A DNA stretch of 53,849 nt from a virus: positions 1 to 53,849 of the IMG/VR virus record IMGVR_UViG_3300047457_000833; one strand, given 5' to 3'. The notes under the pieces are model-generated. The model searched no databases. It saw only the letters and a program-made list of their open reading frames with translations, and was not told the DNA's origin. The position numbers were made by a program, and so were the translations under genes. The first letter of the stretch is position 1, and each line of letters opens with the position of its first letter. Below are positions 1-7,310 of the stretch, in pieces.

Positions 1-138
1 GGGCAACCTGTCGCTCAACGCCGAGGAAGTTGGCCCGATGCTTCGCAAGATGGCAGAGACCAACGGCGAACTCGTTGACGCTGTGATGGGCGCACTGTCG
101 TCCGCTAACGCACAGGCAGAGGCCGCTAACATCTTCGC
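1..138. repeat. Terminal redundancy, left copy
   Basis: This stretch matches 53712-53849 base for base except at positions 127 (T here, C there) and 136 (C here, T there). Both differences are synonymous third-codon changes in the scaffold gene. This is what a circular or circularly permuted genome gives when assembled from slightly mixed templates; it is not a repeat between different genes. Confidence 0.9.
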
Positions 139-310
139 CGAACTCGGAACCGCGCATCGCCCAGATTCGGGTGACGCATTCAGTCGCATGACCAAGATGG
201 CGAAGGCTGCCGTCGACGCAGGCGAACACAAGACGATTGAGCAGGCGATTTCCGCGCTGGTCGTATCAAACCCCGAACTCTACGACGCATACCGTCAAGA
301 GAACCGCTAA
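1..310 (+). CDS. Capsid scaffold-like protein, C-terminal part
   Basis: The open frame runs in from the window edge and stops at 310. Joined to the gene beginning at 53260 through the terminal redundancy, it gives one protein of about 253 residues. The ATG at 38 is an internal methionine, not the start. The sequence is charged and helical, lies directly before the decoration and major capsid genes, and follows a prohead-protease-like gene, which is where phages keep their scaffold. Function is inferred from position and composition only. Confidence 0.6.
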   Translation, partial: GNLSLNAEEVGPMLRKMAETNGELVDAVMGALSSANAQAEAANIFAELGTAHRPDSGDAFSRMTKMAKAAVDAGEHKTIEQAISALVVSNPELYDAYRQENR

Positions 311-328
311 ACAAGGAGCGAAACCAAC

Positions 329-721
329 ATGGCCTACGAAATTGCCAACCACGCAGTCCGCATCACGCTCGAGGCTGGTGAAGACCTCTCGGCGAAGCAG
401 TACTACTTCGTGAAGATCTCGTCAGGGAAGGCTGTTGCTTGCGCTGCAGCGACCGACGCACCAATCGGCGTTCTCCAGAACGACCCTGCATCGGGCGAAG
501 AAGCATCCATCGTCGTCGTCGGCGGCACGAAGATCGTGTCCTCGGCCAGCATCGCTGCAGGCATCAAGATCGGCACGAGCAGCGCAGGTAAGGCCGACGC
601 AAAGGTCGCAGGAACCGACACCACCGAGTACACGGTCGGTCAGGTCATCCTCGGTGCTGGTGCGGATGGTGAAATCCTCACCGCAGTCGTCAACTGCGCG
701 TCCCCGAACCGCGCGGCATAA
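329..721 (+). CDS. Head decoration/cement protein (DUF2190-like)
   Basis: A 130-residue protein starting at ATG 329, preceded by an AAGGAG-type site at 314-319. It is rich in Ala, Gly, Val and Thr and predicted to be beta-structured. It has the layout of the small DUF2190/capsid-cement family: an N-terminal segment ending in GEDLSAKQYYFVKI, a central GVLQNDPASGEEASVV-like stretch, and a hydrophobic C-terminus. In that family the protein sits between scaffold and major capsid genes and binds the outside of the capsid. The order here (scaffold, this gene, capsid) agrees. Confidence 0.65.
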   Translation: MAYEIANHAVRITLEAGEDLSAKQYYFVKISSGKAVACAAATDAPIGVLQNDPASGEEASIVVVGGTKIVSSASIAAGIKIGTSSAGKADAKVAGTDTTEYTVGQVILGAGADGEILTAVVNCASPNRAA

Positions 722-751
722 CCCGTCTAACAGGAAACAGGAGCAACAACC

Positions 752-1702
752 ATGCCACAGCCCACCCAGAATCAAGTCCATGTTGACGCGATCCTGACCA
801 ACATCTCGGTCGCGTACCTGCAGAAGCAGGACAACTTCATCGCCAGCAAGGTGTTCCCAATCGTCCCTGTGTCGAAGCAGAGCGACAAGTTCTTCACCTA
901 CACGAAGAACGACTGGTTCCGTGACGAAGCGCAGCGTCGTGCTGATGCCACCGAGTCGGCAGGCGGAGGCTACAACCTCTCCACCGACACCTATCAGGCT
1001 GACGTGTACGCCTTCCACAAGGACATCGGCGACCAGACGCGTGCAAACGCTGACGCGCCGATCAACGTCGACCGTGAAGCCACCGAGTTCGTGACCTCGC
1101 GCATCGCGCTGAAGATGGAGACGCAGTTCGTGTCCTCGTTCTTCACAACGGGTGTGTGGGCAACCGATTCGACGCCGAGCAACCTCTGGTCGGACTACAC
1201 CGCCAGCGATCCGCTCAACGACGTCGAGACGGGCAAGCGTGCAATCCTCTCGACCACTGGTTTCGAGCCAAACACGCTGGTCATCGGCTACGACGTGTTC
1301 AAGAGCCTCAAGAACCACCCAGACCTCGTCGACCGCATCAAGTACACGTCCGCACAGACGTTGACTGCTGATCTCATGGCCAGCCTGTTCGACATCGACC
1401 GCGTGTTCGTTGCGAAGGCTGTGAAGGCCACCAACAACGAAGGCGCGACTGGCGCATACGACTTCACTCACGGCAAGAACGCCCTGTTGTGCTACTCCGC
1501 ACCGTCTGCTGGTCTCCTCCAGCCTTCGGCTGGCTACGTCATGTCGTGGACTGGCGTGTCGGGCGGCCTCGGCGCAACTGTCGGCACGAGCCGTCTCCGC
1601 ATGGAGCAGTACAAGGCCGACCGCATCGAAGCCGAAGTGGCCTTCGACATGAAGGTGATCGGCGCAGACCTCGGCTACTTCTTCTCCAGCGTTGTTGCCT
1701 AA
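752..1702 (+). CDS. Major capsid protein
   Basis: A 316-residue protein starting at ATG 752 with a GGAG site at 739-742. The size and position (after scaffold and decoration, before the head-tail connectors) fit a major capsid subunit. The N-terminal half holds the pattern of phage coat proteins, an alternating helix and strand run with FIASKVFPIVPVSKQSDKF followed by a FRDEAQ segment. The C-terminal half has the long helix and beta-hairpin region expected of an HK97-type fold, which I infer rather than see. It should be the most abundant virion protein. Confidence 0.8.
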   Translation: MPQPTQNQVHVDAILTNISVAYLQKQDNFIASKVFPIVPVSKQSDKFFTYTKNDWFRDEAQRRADATESAGGGYNLSTDTYQADVYAFHKDIGDQTRANADAPINVDREATEFVTSRIALKMETQFVSSFFTTGVWATDSTPSNLWSDYTASDPLNDVETGKRAILSTTGFEPNTLVIGYDVFKSLKNHPDLVDRIKYTSAQTLTADLMASLFDIDRVFVAKAVKATNNEGATGAYDFTHGKNALLCYSAPSAGLLQPSAGYVMSWTGVSGGLGATVGTSRLRMEQYKADRIEAEVAFDMKVIGADLGYFFSSVVA

Positions 1703-1713
1703 GGCGGTAGTCA

Positions 1714-2130
1714 ATGGCTAACCGACTCACTAAGGGCAAGGGGCTTTTCGGCTCTTTGCGCACCAACGGCCCTGTTCGTGCTGCTCGCGTCTCCGAGACG
1801 AAGGCTGCGAACACGGTCGCGGATGGCGCGTCGATGGTGATCACGGCTGCACAGTTCTACACAGATGGAATTGTGTCCGCGACACCCACGACTGGTCGCA
1901 GCATTCAGGCTCCAACGGCGGCGTCGATTATCGCGCTGGCGAACGGATACACGACGGGTGACACTTTTGATTTCACGCTCATCAATCTGGCGGCGGCTAC
2001 GCACGCTTTGACGTTGACTGTGAACACGGGTCTCACCATCGTGGGGTCTGCATCGGTTGCGGCGGCAACGAGCGGCACATTCTTGTGTCGTATTGCTTCG
2101 TCGACTACGGTGGTGTTGTACCGCAAGTAA
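1714..2130 (+). CDS. Probable structural protein of the head region
   Basis: A 138-residue protein rich in Thr, Ala and Ser, likely all-beta, starting at ATG 1714 eleven bases after the capsid stop. No named family is recognised. The C-terminal half reads as amphipathic beta strands (DTFDFTLINLAAATHALTL and similar). The position suggests a capsid-surface or fibre-like accessory protein. The basic N-terminus (residues 1-30) may anchor it. Confidence 0.5.
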   Translation: MANRLTKGKGLFGSLRTNGPVRAARVSETKAANTVADGASMVITAAQFYTDGIVSATPTTGRSIQAPTAASIIALANGYTTGDTFDFTLINLAAATHALTLTVNTGLTIVGSASVAAATSGTFLCRIASSTTVVLYRK

Positions 2131-2151
2131 CTTCGGTTAGAGTGACCGAAG
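2131..2151 (+). other. Intergenic hairpin
   Basis: A perfect 7-bp inverted repeat (CTTCGGT and ACCGAAG) with a 7-base loop begins right after the stop codon at 2130. There is no T-run after it, so it is more likely an mRNA stability or processing element than a strong terminator. Confidence 0.5.
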
Positions 2152-2170
2152 TGTCCGAATCGGAGGAACT

Positions 2171-2368
2171 ATGGCTTACAGAGTGCTCAAGCCCATCCCG
2201 AATGGCGATGGCACATACCATCAAACTGGTGATCTTGTCGATGCTGGCGGCTGGCGCAATCTGCGTGCCCTGATCAGTGGTCGCTACCTTGTTGAGGTTG
2301 TGGAGGCCGTTGAGCCTGAGGTCAAGAAGGCGAAGTCGAAGCGAGTCGCTGCCGACGACGCCGAGTAA
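2171..2368 (+). CDS. Small head-region protein
   Basis: A 65-residue protein starting at ATG 2171 behind a GGAGG site. The N-terminus (MAYRVLKP) and the acidic, Ala-rich tail resemble the protein at 5401-5580 (MAKYRVTTG), so the two may be distant paralogues of a small family common in siphovirus head-tail operons. The molecular role is unknown. Confidence 0.5.
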   Translation: MAYRVLKPIPNGDGTYHQTGDLVDAGGWRNLRALISGRYLVEVVEAVEPEVKKAKSKRVAADDAE

Positions 2369-2389
2369 GGCTGAGGCGGCGGTAGTCGC

Positions 2390-2788
2390 ATGGCGTGGAC
2401 ATACTCTGGTGATCCAGCAGGCTCTGCACGGGACAAGGTGCGTTTCCTCATTGGGGACACTGACACAACCAACCAGTTACTGAACGACGCAGAAATTGCG
2501 TTCCTGCTCGACCAGTGGAACAACAACGCTTACATCGCCGCTTCGGAGGCCTGTAACTCGCTGGCTGCGAAGTTCTCGGCAAAGAGCGACTATTCACGCT
2601 CGGTTGGTGATCTGTCTATCTCCACGCAGTACGGCCAGCAGGCCGACAGATACGCCTCGTTGGGTGGTCAGTTGCGTGCGCAGGCGACCGCATCCGCGCC
2701 TCCTTCGCCTACGTTCTACACGAACGATGCTGGAGATGTCGGTCATGCATCAAAGTTCTACATCGATATGGACGCCAACCTCGAATGA
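2390..2788 (+). CDS. Head-tail connector/adaptor protein
   Basis: A 132-residue, mostly helical protein. It opens with a MAWTYSGDPAGS segment, then RDKVRFLIGDTDTTNQLLND and AEIAFLL. This is the recognisable N-terminus of the gp6-like head-tail adaptors found just after the capsid gene in many siphoviruses. These proteins form a ring under the portal. Its stop overlaps the next start (ATGA at 2785-2788), which indicates coupled translation with the following connector gene. Confidence 0.7.
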   Translation: MAWTYSGDPAGSARDKVRFLIGDTDTTNQLLNDAEIAFLLDQWNNNAYIAASEACNSLAAKFSAKSDYSRSVGDLSISTQYGQQADRYASLGGQLRAQATASAPPSPTFYTNDAGDVGHASKFYIDMDANLE

Positions 2789-3120
2789 TTCCAACCTCGA
2801 TTGAACCAGCGTTCCTCGAGTTGATGCCTTCCACCGTGACGATTAACTCGGTGTCCTCAACGAACGAGTACGGGATTCGCACGTTCGGCTCGTCAACGAC
2901 GGTGTCGTGTCGCATCCAGAAGTCCTCGAGGCTGGTGATCACAGAGGACGGGAAGCAGGTTCCAGAGGAAGGCCGCGTGTACTGCTATGGCACGGCGACA
3001 GTGACCGTGAACGACAAGTTGACGCTGCCCGATAACACAGTTGTGCCGATCTTGTCGGTGGAAACGAGGAATAACGAGGCAGGAGCGTTCGTTACAGTTA
3101 TTTCATTTGGACGGGCATAA
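2785..3120 (+). CDS. Head-tail stopper/completion protein
   Basis: A 111-residue, beta-rich protein translated from the ATGA overlap at 2785. The pattern (a paired MPSTVTINS strand, a central basic loop, then GRVYCYGTATVTVNDKLTLP) fits the small head-closure proteins that follow the adaptor in HK97/SPP1-like operons. Its stop overlaps the next start by one base. Assignment rests mainly on gene order. Confidence 0.55.
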   Translation: MIPTSIEPAFLELMPSTVTINSVSSTNEYGIRTFGSSTTVSCRIQKSSRLVITEDGKQVPEEGRVYCYGTATVTVNDKLTLPDNTVVPILSVETRNNEAGAFVTVISFGRA

Positions 3121-3563
3121 TGGCCCGTAAAACACTGGTAAACGTGGAACTTGAGGGACTGCGCAAGTTCATTCAGAAGTTCAATTTGTCTGCGCAGCAA
3201 GTTCTTCCTGAGATGGGTGGAGCAATCTACGAAGAAGCCTCGGTTATCGCCGATGAAGCAGACATGCTTGTTCCGTATGACACGGGTGCGTTGGCCTTGT
3301 CGCAGATCGTGCACTCTCCTGCCTATCAAGGAAACCGTGTGTACGTCGACATCACATACGGTGGCCCTTCGGCTCGTTATGCTGAAGTGCAGCACGAAAA
3401 CATGGAATTCAACCACCCGTCGCTCGCTTCAGGTCTCCCACCTAACGGTCGGCAGGCTAAATATCTAGAAGATCCGCTCATGGAGTCCGTCGACGGTGGC
3501 CGCCTAAGTCAAGTTTTGGCGTGGCGTATCGAGGCGCGTCTGCTCCGCAAGATGGGCTACTGA
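3120..3563 (+). CDS. Minor tail-completion protein (HK97 gp10-like)
   Basis: A 147-residue protein starting at ATG 3120. Residues 45-65 read ADEADMLVPYDTGALALSQ, followed by a Y-A-E-V-Q-H-E segment (residues 92-98). This LVPYDTGALxxS ... YAxxQH pattern is typical of the gp10-like family that acts at the head-tail junction or initiates tail attachment. Gene order (stopper, this gene, tail terminator) supports it. Confidence 0.7.
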   Translation: MARKTLVNVELEGLRKFIQKFNLSAQQVLPEMGGAIYEEASVIADEADMLVPYDTGALALSQIVHSPAYQGNRVYVDITYGGPSARYAEVQHENMEFNHPSLASGLPPNGRQAKYLEDPLMESVDGGRLSQVLAWRIEARLLRKMGY

Positions 3564-3564
3564 T

Positions 3565-3963
3565 ATGGCTCTTTTGGATGCGCTCGCCACACAACTCGTC
3601 GCCGATGGGGTAGGAACGCTCGGCACAACCATTTTCCTCGGCTACATGCCACCCACCCCTGACGCGGTTGTGGTGATCTACGAAGGACGCGGAAACGGCC
3701 CAGATCACGTGTTCGGCTCAAGCGTGTCAGGCATTGACCGTCCTCAGGTGCGTGTGCTGGTGCGTGCAGGACGCAACGATTACCCTGCGGCTCGAGCCAA
3801 AGTGGTTGCTGTTCGGAACAGTCTCGGATCAATCCAAAACGAAACCGTCTCGGGCGTGGCTTTCCTGTCGGTTCAGGCCACATCCGATTATTATCCTGTG
3901 CGTCTCGACGACAAGGAACGCGCCATGTTTGGGCTTGATTTCGTCGCATGGATCAACAACTAG
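3565..3963 (+). CDS. Tail terminator protein
   Basis: A 132-residue protein starting at ATG 3565, one base after the previous stop. It has the alpha/beta pattern of tail-terminator or minor capsid proteins: an N-terminal helix (LDALATQLVADGVGTLGTT), a glycine-containing hairpin, the GIDRPQVRVLVRAG strand and a C-terminal YYPVRLDDKERAMFGLDFV segment that includes the typical final strand. It should cap the tail tube before head joining. The 3' end overlaps the Com-like gene at 3948. Confidence 0.65.
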   Translation: MALLDALATQLVADGVGTLGTTIFLGYMPPTPDAVVVIYEGRGNGPDHVFGSSVSGIDRPQVRVLVRAGRNDYPAARAKVVAVRNSLGSIQNETVSGVAFLSVQATSDYYPVRLDDKERAMFGLDFVAWINN

Positions 3964-4103
3964 TCGACCCCTACGGGCGGAACGCCTCCCAGAGCGACGA
4001 AAACCTGCGTTGTTGGCGTTGTAACAGGCTGCTCGCCCTGCTCGTCACAAGGCCGTATGTCATCGTGTGTGCGCGTTGTAAAGCGTCTAACAAGGGAACA
4101 TAA
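3948..4103 (+). CDS. Mu Com-like zinc-finger protein
   Basis: A 51-residue protein starting at ATG 3948 inside the end of the tail-terminator gene. Residues 21-48 hold LRCWRCNRLLAL, then a basic/hydrophobic strand and VCARCKASN: two Cys pairs spaced as in the Mu Com family (RCxxCxxLLA ... CxRCxxxN). In phage Mu, Com binds mRNA and opens a stem-loop so that the downstream DNA-modification gene mom is translated. A hairpin lies over the stop codon here (4098-4118). No Mom-like gene follows; the next gene encodes a small HTH protein, so the target may differ. Confidence 0.7.
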   Translation: MDQQLVDPYGRNASQSDENLRCWRCNRLLALLVTRPYVIVCARCKASNKGT

Positions 4104-4118
4104 CGGGTCACGTTATGT
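4098..4118 (+). promoter_or_regulatory. Hairpin over the Com-like stop codon, enclosing an ATG
   Basis: ACATAAC and GTTATGT form a perfect 7-bp stem with a 7-base loop. The left arm contains the Com-like stop codon. The right arm contains ATG 4115, which opens a frame continuous with the HTH gene at 4196. The geometry recalls the translation-inhibiting stem-loop that Com opens in Mu mRNA. The functional link is inferred. Confidence 0.45.
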
Positions 4119-4195
4119 CCTTTGTGCGGAAGTGGTTGCTGAAAGGCGTTCCTCATAGCCATGCTGTAGGCGGTCAAACAACAGAGGAGGAGACC

Positions 4196-4438
4196 ATGTC
4201 AACACAAACCCCAGAAGCACCCATAATTGACAGCGAGGCGGCTATCGCCAATGCGCGACGCAAAGACATTCGCGCCCAAGCAGCCAGCACACAGTCCGAA
4301 CTTGACAGTTTGGCAGCCGAACTGTACGCAGAACTCGGATCATGGGCGAAGGTTGCCGAGCAACTTGGCTACGCCAACGGTGCAGTAGCGCGACGCGCTG
4401 GTTTGCGCCACAGAGGCCGTATGGAGATCAACGACTAA
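4196..4438 (+). CDS. Small HTH protein of the recurring YANG family
   Basis: An 80-residue protein. The ATG at 4196 has a strong AGGAGG site at 4185-4190. An upstream in-frame ATG at 4115 would add 27 residues but lies inside a hairpin. The C-terminal half (about residues 45-75) reads SWAKVAEQLGYANGAVARRA followed by LRHRGR, a helix-turn-helix with a basic tail. Nearly the same segment recurs in the proteins at 33882-34565 (reverse strand) and 45733-47865. DNA binding is likely; the target is unknown. Confidence 0.65.
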   Translation: MSTQTPEAPIIDSEAAIANARRKDIRAQAASTQSELDSLAAELYAELGSWAKVAEQLGYANGAVARRAGLRHRGRMEIND

Positions 4439-4458
4439 GGCTCGGTCAAGCATCAAAC

Positions 4459-4468
4459 TTGCTAGGGT
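4459..4468 (+). promoter_or_regulatory. Candidate extended -10 promoter
   Basis: TTGCTAGGGT carries the TGn extension directly before a TAnnnT -10 box, in the 92-base gap before the transglycosylase gene. No good -35 box lies 16-18 bases upstream, as is usual for extended -10 promoters. Confidence 0.35.
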
Positions 4469-4530
4469 GACTTAGCATCAGTGAATAGCGTCGACGCGGA
4501 CACGGATTCCGCTTTATCTCAGGTGGCTGA

Positions 4531-5073
4531 ATGGCACGCAAATTCTCGTTAAGTATCGGCATAGTTTTAGTCAGTTTGATAGGGACGGTGGCGTGGGCGT
4601 CGCCTCTCAAAGCACCAGACGCCCATGTCTATGCTGATCCTTTGGCAGCGCGAGCCAACCAGATCACAGCCGTCGAGGAGCGATCCGTGTCCGTGCCGTC
4701 GTCCTTCAGGAAGGGTGACTGCCGATGGATGAATATCCTTGCCCTCGAGGCAGGCTTCGAGCGCAGCGACCTTCCGACCCTTCGATTTCTCGCTCGACGC
4801 GAATCGGGCTGCTGCCCGAACGTACGCGGAGGCGATGTGACGGATCAGGACTGCAATGTGCTGAAAGTCGTCGACTGGTCACATAGGTCAGACTCGGGCC
4901 TCCTTCAGATCAACGGAGTCCACTGGAAGAAAGACCACCCCGAATATCGGGGTCTGGTTTGCCGTGAAATGAGAGTGTGCTCTCAAGAACCCCTATTCGA
5001 TCCGCTCACCAACCTGCGCGCAGCCAAACTGCTCTACGACGTCGCAGGATGGTCGCCTTGGGGATTGGACTAG
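4531..5073 (+). CDS. Secreted lysozyme-like transglycosylase
   Basis: A 180-residue protein starting at ATG 4531. Residues 1-24 are a signal peptide or N-terminal anchor (basic start, hydrophobic LSIGIVLVSLIGTVAW, then ASP). The mature part holds the SLT-type pattern: LARRESG with catalytic-type Glu91, then SGLLQIN, a DP..NLRAAKLLY segment and a closing GWSPWG. Six cysteines after the signal suggest disulfides outside the cytoplasm. The gene sits between tail terminator and tail tube, not in the lysis cassette, so it may serve cell-wall passage during infection. Confidence 0.75.
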   Translation: MARKFSLSIGIVLVSLIGTVAWASPLKAPDAHVYADPLAARANQITAVEERSVSVPSSFRKGDCRWMNILALEAGFERSDLPTLRFLARRESGCCPNVRGGDVTDQDCNVLKVVDWSHRSDSGLLQINGVHWKKDHPEYRGLVCREMRVCSQEPLFDPLTNLRAAKLLYDVAGWSPWGLD

Positions 5074-5128
5074 ACCCCTGTTGTGAACCGTACTGTTCGG
5101 CTGCTGATCTGGCAGACTGACCAGCCCT

Positions 5129-5314
5129 ATGACTCACAACTCAACACACGCGGTTGATGCCGCCACTATCTGCGAAGCCATCCGACTCCTTCAACGCACT
5201 TGGGTAGGAAGAGGCGACGAGGAACGCCTATTTAATGTGATCGGCCAACTGCGCGGCAGTCTTGCAACCCCACTTGATAAAGGTGCTTCTCGGGTCGTGA
5301 TACCATCGCGTTAA
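5129..5314 (+). CDS. Small hypothetical protein
   Basis: A 61-residue, mostly helical protein from ATG 5129 to the TAA at 5312-5314. It is not recognised. Residues 10-45 (AATICEAIRLLQRTWVGRGDEERLFNVIGQL, here split by charged turns) look like two amphipathic helices. No strong ribosome site precedes it, so it is less secure than its neighbours. Confidence 0.4.
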   Translation: MTHNSTHAVDAATICEAIRLLQRTWVGRGDEERLFNVIGQLRGSLATPLDKGASRVVIPSR

Positions 5315-5400
5315 ACGTGTCCAAGTGACCTCGGTGCTCCCAAGTGCCCATTGTGGTCGGGGCGTGTCGAGGCCGCTACGCGTCTGACATTGGGAGCAAC

Positions 5401-5580
5401 ATGGCAAAGTATCGAGTCACGACAGGATTGGATTACCCTCCGAACAAGCGCGCCGAGGCAGGCGACGTCGTGTCTGATTTGCCACCCAAGTCCATCAAGT
5501 GGCTGCGTGAGCAAGGTCTAATCGAGCAGGTTGACGGCGTTGAGGCTGCTGATCCTGTGACAGAGGAAGAGGAGGCCTGA
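5401..5580 (+). CDS. Small acidic protein before the tail-tube genes
   Basis: A 59-residue protein starting at ATG 5401 with GGGAG at 5391-5395. It reads MAKYRVTTGLDYPPNKRAE, then a short hairpin, SIKWLREQGLIE and an acidic tail. Proteins of this size with a KYRV...GLDYPP start and a WL..GLIE segment are common next to tail genes of actinophages. The exact function is unknown. It ends one base before the tail protein at 5582. Confidence 0.55.
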   Translation: MAKYRVTTGLDYPPNKRAEAGDVVSDLPPKSIKWLREQGLIEQVDGVEAADPVTEEEEA

Positions 5581-5581
5581 G

Positions 5582-6307
5582 ATGGCGTTTCTGCACGGCA
5601 AAGGCACACGCGTCCTGCACGGTGCTTACGACCTCACGACCTATCTGAACGAGGCCTCCGTCTCCCACGACGTTGAGGCGAATGAAACGACCACTTTCCA
5701 GTCGTCGGGATCGGCCAAAACCTATGTTGTCGGTCTCCGCGATGCGGCTGTCTCGGCGTCGGGCCTGTTTGACGGCTCATCGGACGCGATTGACCAAGTT
5801 CTGACCGCTTCCATCGGCTCGGATTCACTTGCGCCAATCACGATTGCCCCAGACGGCTTCACGGTTGGCAACGGTGTGGTGATCGCTCTCGCCAAAACGA
5901 CTTCCTACGAGGTTTCATCGCCTGTCGCCGACGTTGTTTCTGTTTCTTACGACGCCCAAACCGATGGCGGTGCTGATCGTGCTGTGTCTTTGGCAGCGTT
6001 GGCGTCTGTCTCGAGCACAGGCAACGGAACATCGGTGGATAACTCGGCCTCGAGCACTGGTGGAGGGATCGCACAGGTTCACGTCACCGTTAATACTCGA
6101 AGCGCGGCCACAACACTCAAAGTGCAACACTCTGCCGACAACTCGACGTGGGCCGATCTGGCCACCTTTACTTCGGTGACGAGCACCCAAGTAACTTCGG
6201 AGCGCGTAGCGGTTTCTGGAACGGTCAACCGTTACCTGCGCGCCACACACACCATTGCCTCAGGCACTGGTGCGCTAACATATCAAGCATCGTTCGCAAG
6301 GCGATAA
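5582..6307 (+). CDS. Major tail (tube) protein paralogue A, with C-terminal beta domain
   Basis: A 241-residue protein. Residues 1-135 are clearly homologous to the next gene product: both share a MAF.HGK start, a STYL/TTYL turn, the segment ETTTFQSSGSAKTY and a hydrophobic SYEVSS strand. The extra residues from about 155 form a Ser/Thr-rich beta domain (VQHSADNSTWADLATF, then a YLRATHTI strand) like the Ig- or carbohydrate-binding-like ends of tail-tube proteins. It may form surface projections on the tube, or a minority tube subunit. Confidence 0.7.
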   Translation: MAFLHGKGTRVLHGAYDLTTYLNEASVSHDVEANETTTFQSSGSAKTYVVGLRDAAVSASGLFDGSSDAIDQVLTASIGSDSLAPITIAPDGFTVGNGVVIALAKTTSYEVSSPVADVVSVSYDAQTDGGADRAVSLAALASVSSTGNGTSVDNSASSTGGGIAQVHVTVNTRSAATTLKVQHSADNSTWADLATFTSVTSTQVTSERVAVSGTVNRYLRATHTIASGTGALTYQASFARR

Positions 6308-6319
6308 GGAGCACAAATC

Positions 6320-6739
6320 ATGGCTTTCGTTCACGGAAAATCGGCAGCATTCAAGTTGGATGACTCGGGCGGCACGCTGCGTGACCTGTCCACGTACCTC
6401 GACGAAGTGTCGATGCCGCGCGACATTGAGACCGCTGAGACGACCACTTTCCAGTCGTCTGGCTCCGCCAAGACCTACATCACAGGCCTGACCGACGCCA
6501 CGATCTCGATTTCGGGCAAGTTCGATGCAACCGCAGACGGCTACCTCGCAGGAGTCCTCGGGCAGGCAGCAACACTGTCTTTCGAGTATGGCCCGTCAGG
6601 AACCACCGCAGGCATGATCAAGTACTCGGGCGAATGCATCATGACCTCGTATGAGGTTTCCTCGTCGGTCGGCGACGCTGTGTCGGCTTCCGCAGATTTC
6701 CAGATCACTGGAGCGATCACTCGCGGCACTTGGTCGTAA
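6320..6739 (+). CDS. Major tail (tube) protein paralogue B
   Basis: A 139-residue protein with AAGGAG at 6305-6310 and ATG 6320. It is the short form of the preceding gene and lacks its C-terminal beta domain. It lies directly upstream of the frameshifted assembly chaperone, where siphoviruses keep the tube gene. It probably polymerises to form the tail tube. Which paralogue is the main subunit cannot be told from sequence. Confidence 0.75.
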   Translation: MAFVHGKSAAFKLDDSGGTLRDLSTYLDEVSMPRDIETAETTTFQSSGSAKTYITGLTDATISISGKFDATADGYLAGVLGQAATLSFEYGPSGTTAGMIKYSGECIMTSYEVSSSVGDAVSASADFQITGAITRGTWS

Positions 6740-6774
6740 CCTGTAGGCTGTAAGCCTCAACACAAGGAGAAGGC

Positions 6775-7125
6775 ATGAGTCTCAAAGACAAGATTCTGAA
6801 CATCAACGACGTCACCCGTGAGGTGGTGAAAATTGACGAGTGGGGTCTCGAGGTAGAGGTGCGCTCGATGACTGGCGCGGCTCGAGCAGCCATCGTTCAG
6901 GCAGGAGCAGTCGAAGGCAAAAGCCCAGACCTCAACAGGTTCACAGCCGACATTGTGGTGATGTGCACCTTCGATCCCGAGACTGGCGAACAGGTGTTTG
7001 ATGAAACCGACGCTGCTTCCGTCATGGAAAAGAACGGGGCAGCCCTTGAAAAGATCGTCACCGTAGCGATGCGCCTGTCAGGTTTCGCAAAGGACGCGGT
7101 CGACGTCGTGGGAAAAGACTCTTAG
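6775..7125 (+). CDS. Tail assembly chaperone, short (G) form
   Basis: A 116-residue protein from ATG 6775 (GGAG at 6766-6769) to TAG at 7123-7125. It lies between tail tube and tape measure, as the G gene does in lambda. The body is mixed alpha/beta with an acidic stretch (TFDPETGEQVFDETDAAS). Ribosomes that do not slip at 7110-7116 make this form. It is expected to bind the tape-measure protein in the cytoplasm and not to enter the virion. Confidence 0.8.
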   Translation: MSLKDKILNINDVTREVVKIDEWGLEVEVRSMTGAARAAIVQAGAVEGKSPDLNRFTADIVVMCTFDPETGEQVFDETDAASVMEKNGAALEKIVTVAMRLSGFAKDAVDVVGKDS

Positions 7126-7307
7126 TCAACCCTGAACGAAGGTTCCTGTTTGACCTCGCAGAGAACCTCGGAAGAACCGTTGAGGAACTGCTCTACGGCT
7201 CGCCTGCGCACCGACCTATCTCTGCTAATGAGATAATCGAATGGGCGGCAGTCTACAAACTGCGCGCCCACGACGCAGAAAAGGCGTCAAGACGCAGAGG
7301 CAGGTGA
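6775..7307 (+). CDS. Tail assembly chaperone, long (GT) form by -1 frameshift
   Basis: The heptamer GGGAAAA at 7110-7116 is in the correct register (G GGA AAA) for a -1 slip, as in lambda G-T (GGGAAAG). After the slip the frame stays open from 7116 to the TGA at 7305-7307 and adds 63 residues (RLLVNPERRFLF..., VEELLYGSPAHRPISANEII, EWAAVYKLRA), which is the usual T-domain pattern. The fused product has about 177 residues. No start codon with a ribosome site serves the second part alone. Confidence 0.85.
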
Positions 7308-7310
7308 TCT

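Noticed and set aside
422-1714. Long reverse-strand frame (430 codons) across the capsid genes
   Set aside because: It is the mirror of the high-GC third-position pattern of the major capsid gene, crosses two well-supported genes and has no ribosome site or recognisable motif.
5274-5291. Promoter with TTGATA before the 5401 gene
   Set aside because: The best -10 box (TACCAT with a TGn extension) is 21 bases from the -35 box, which is too far. The -10 alone is too weak to list.
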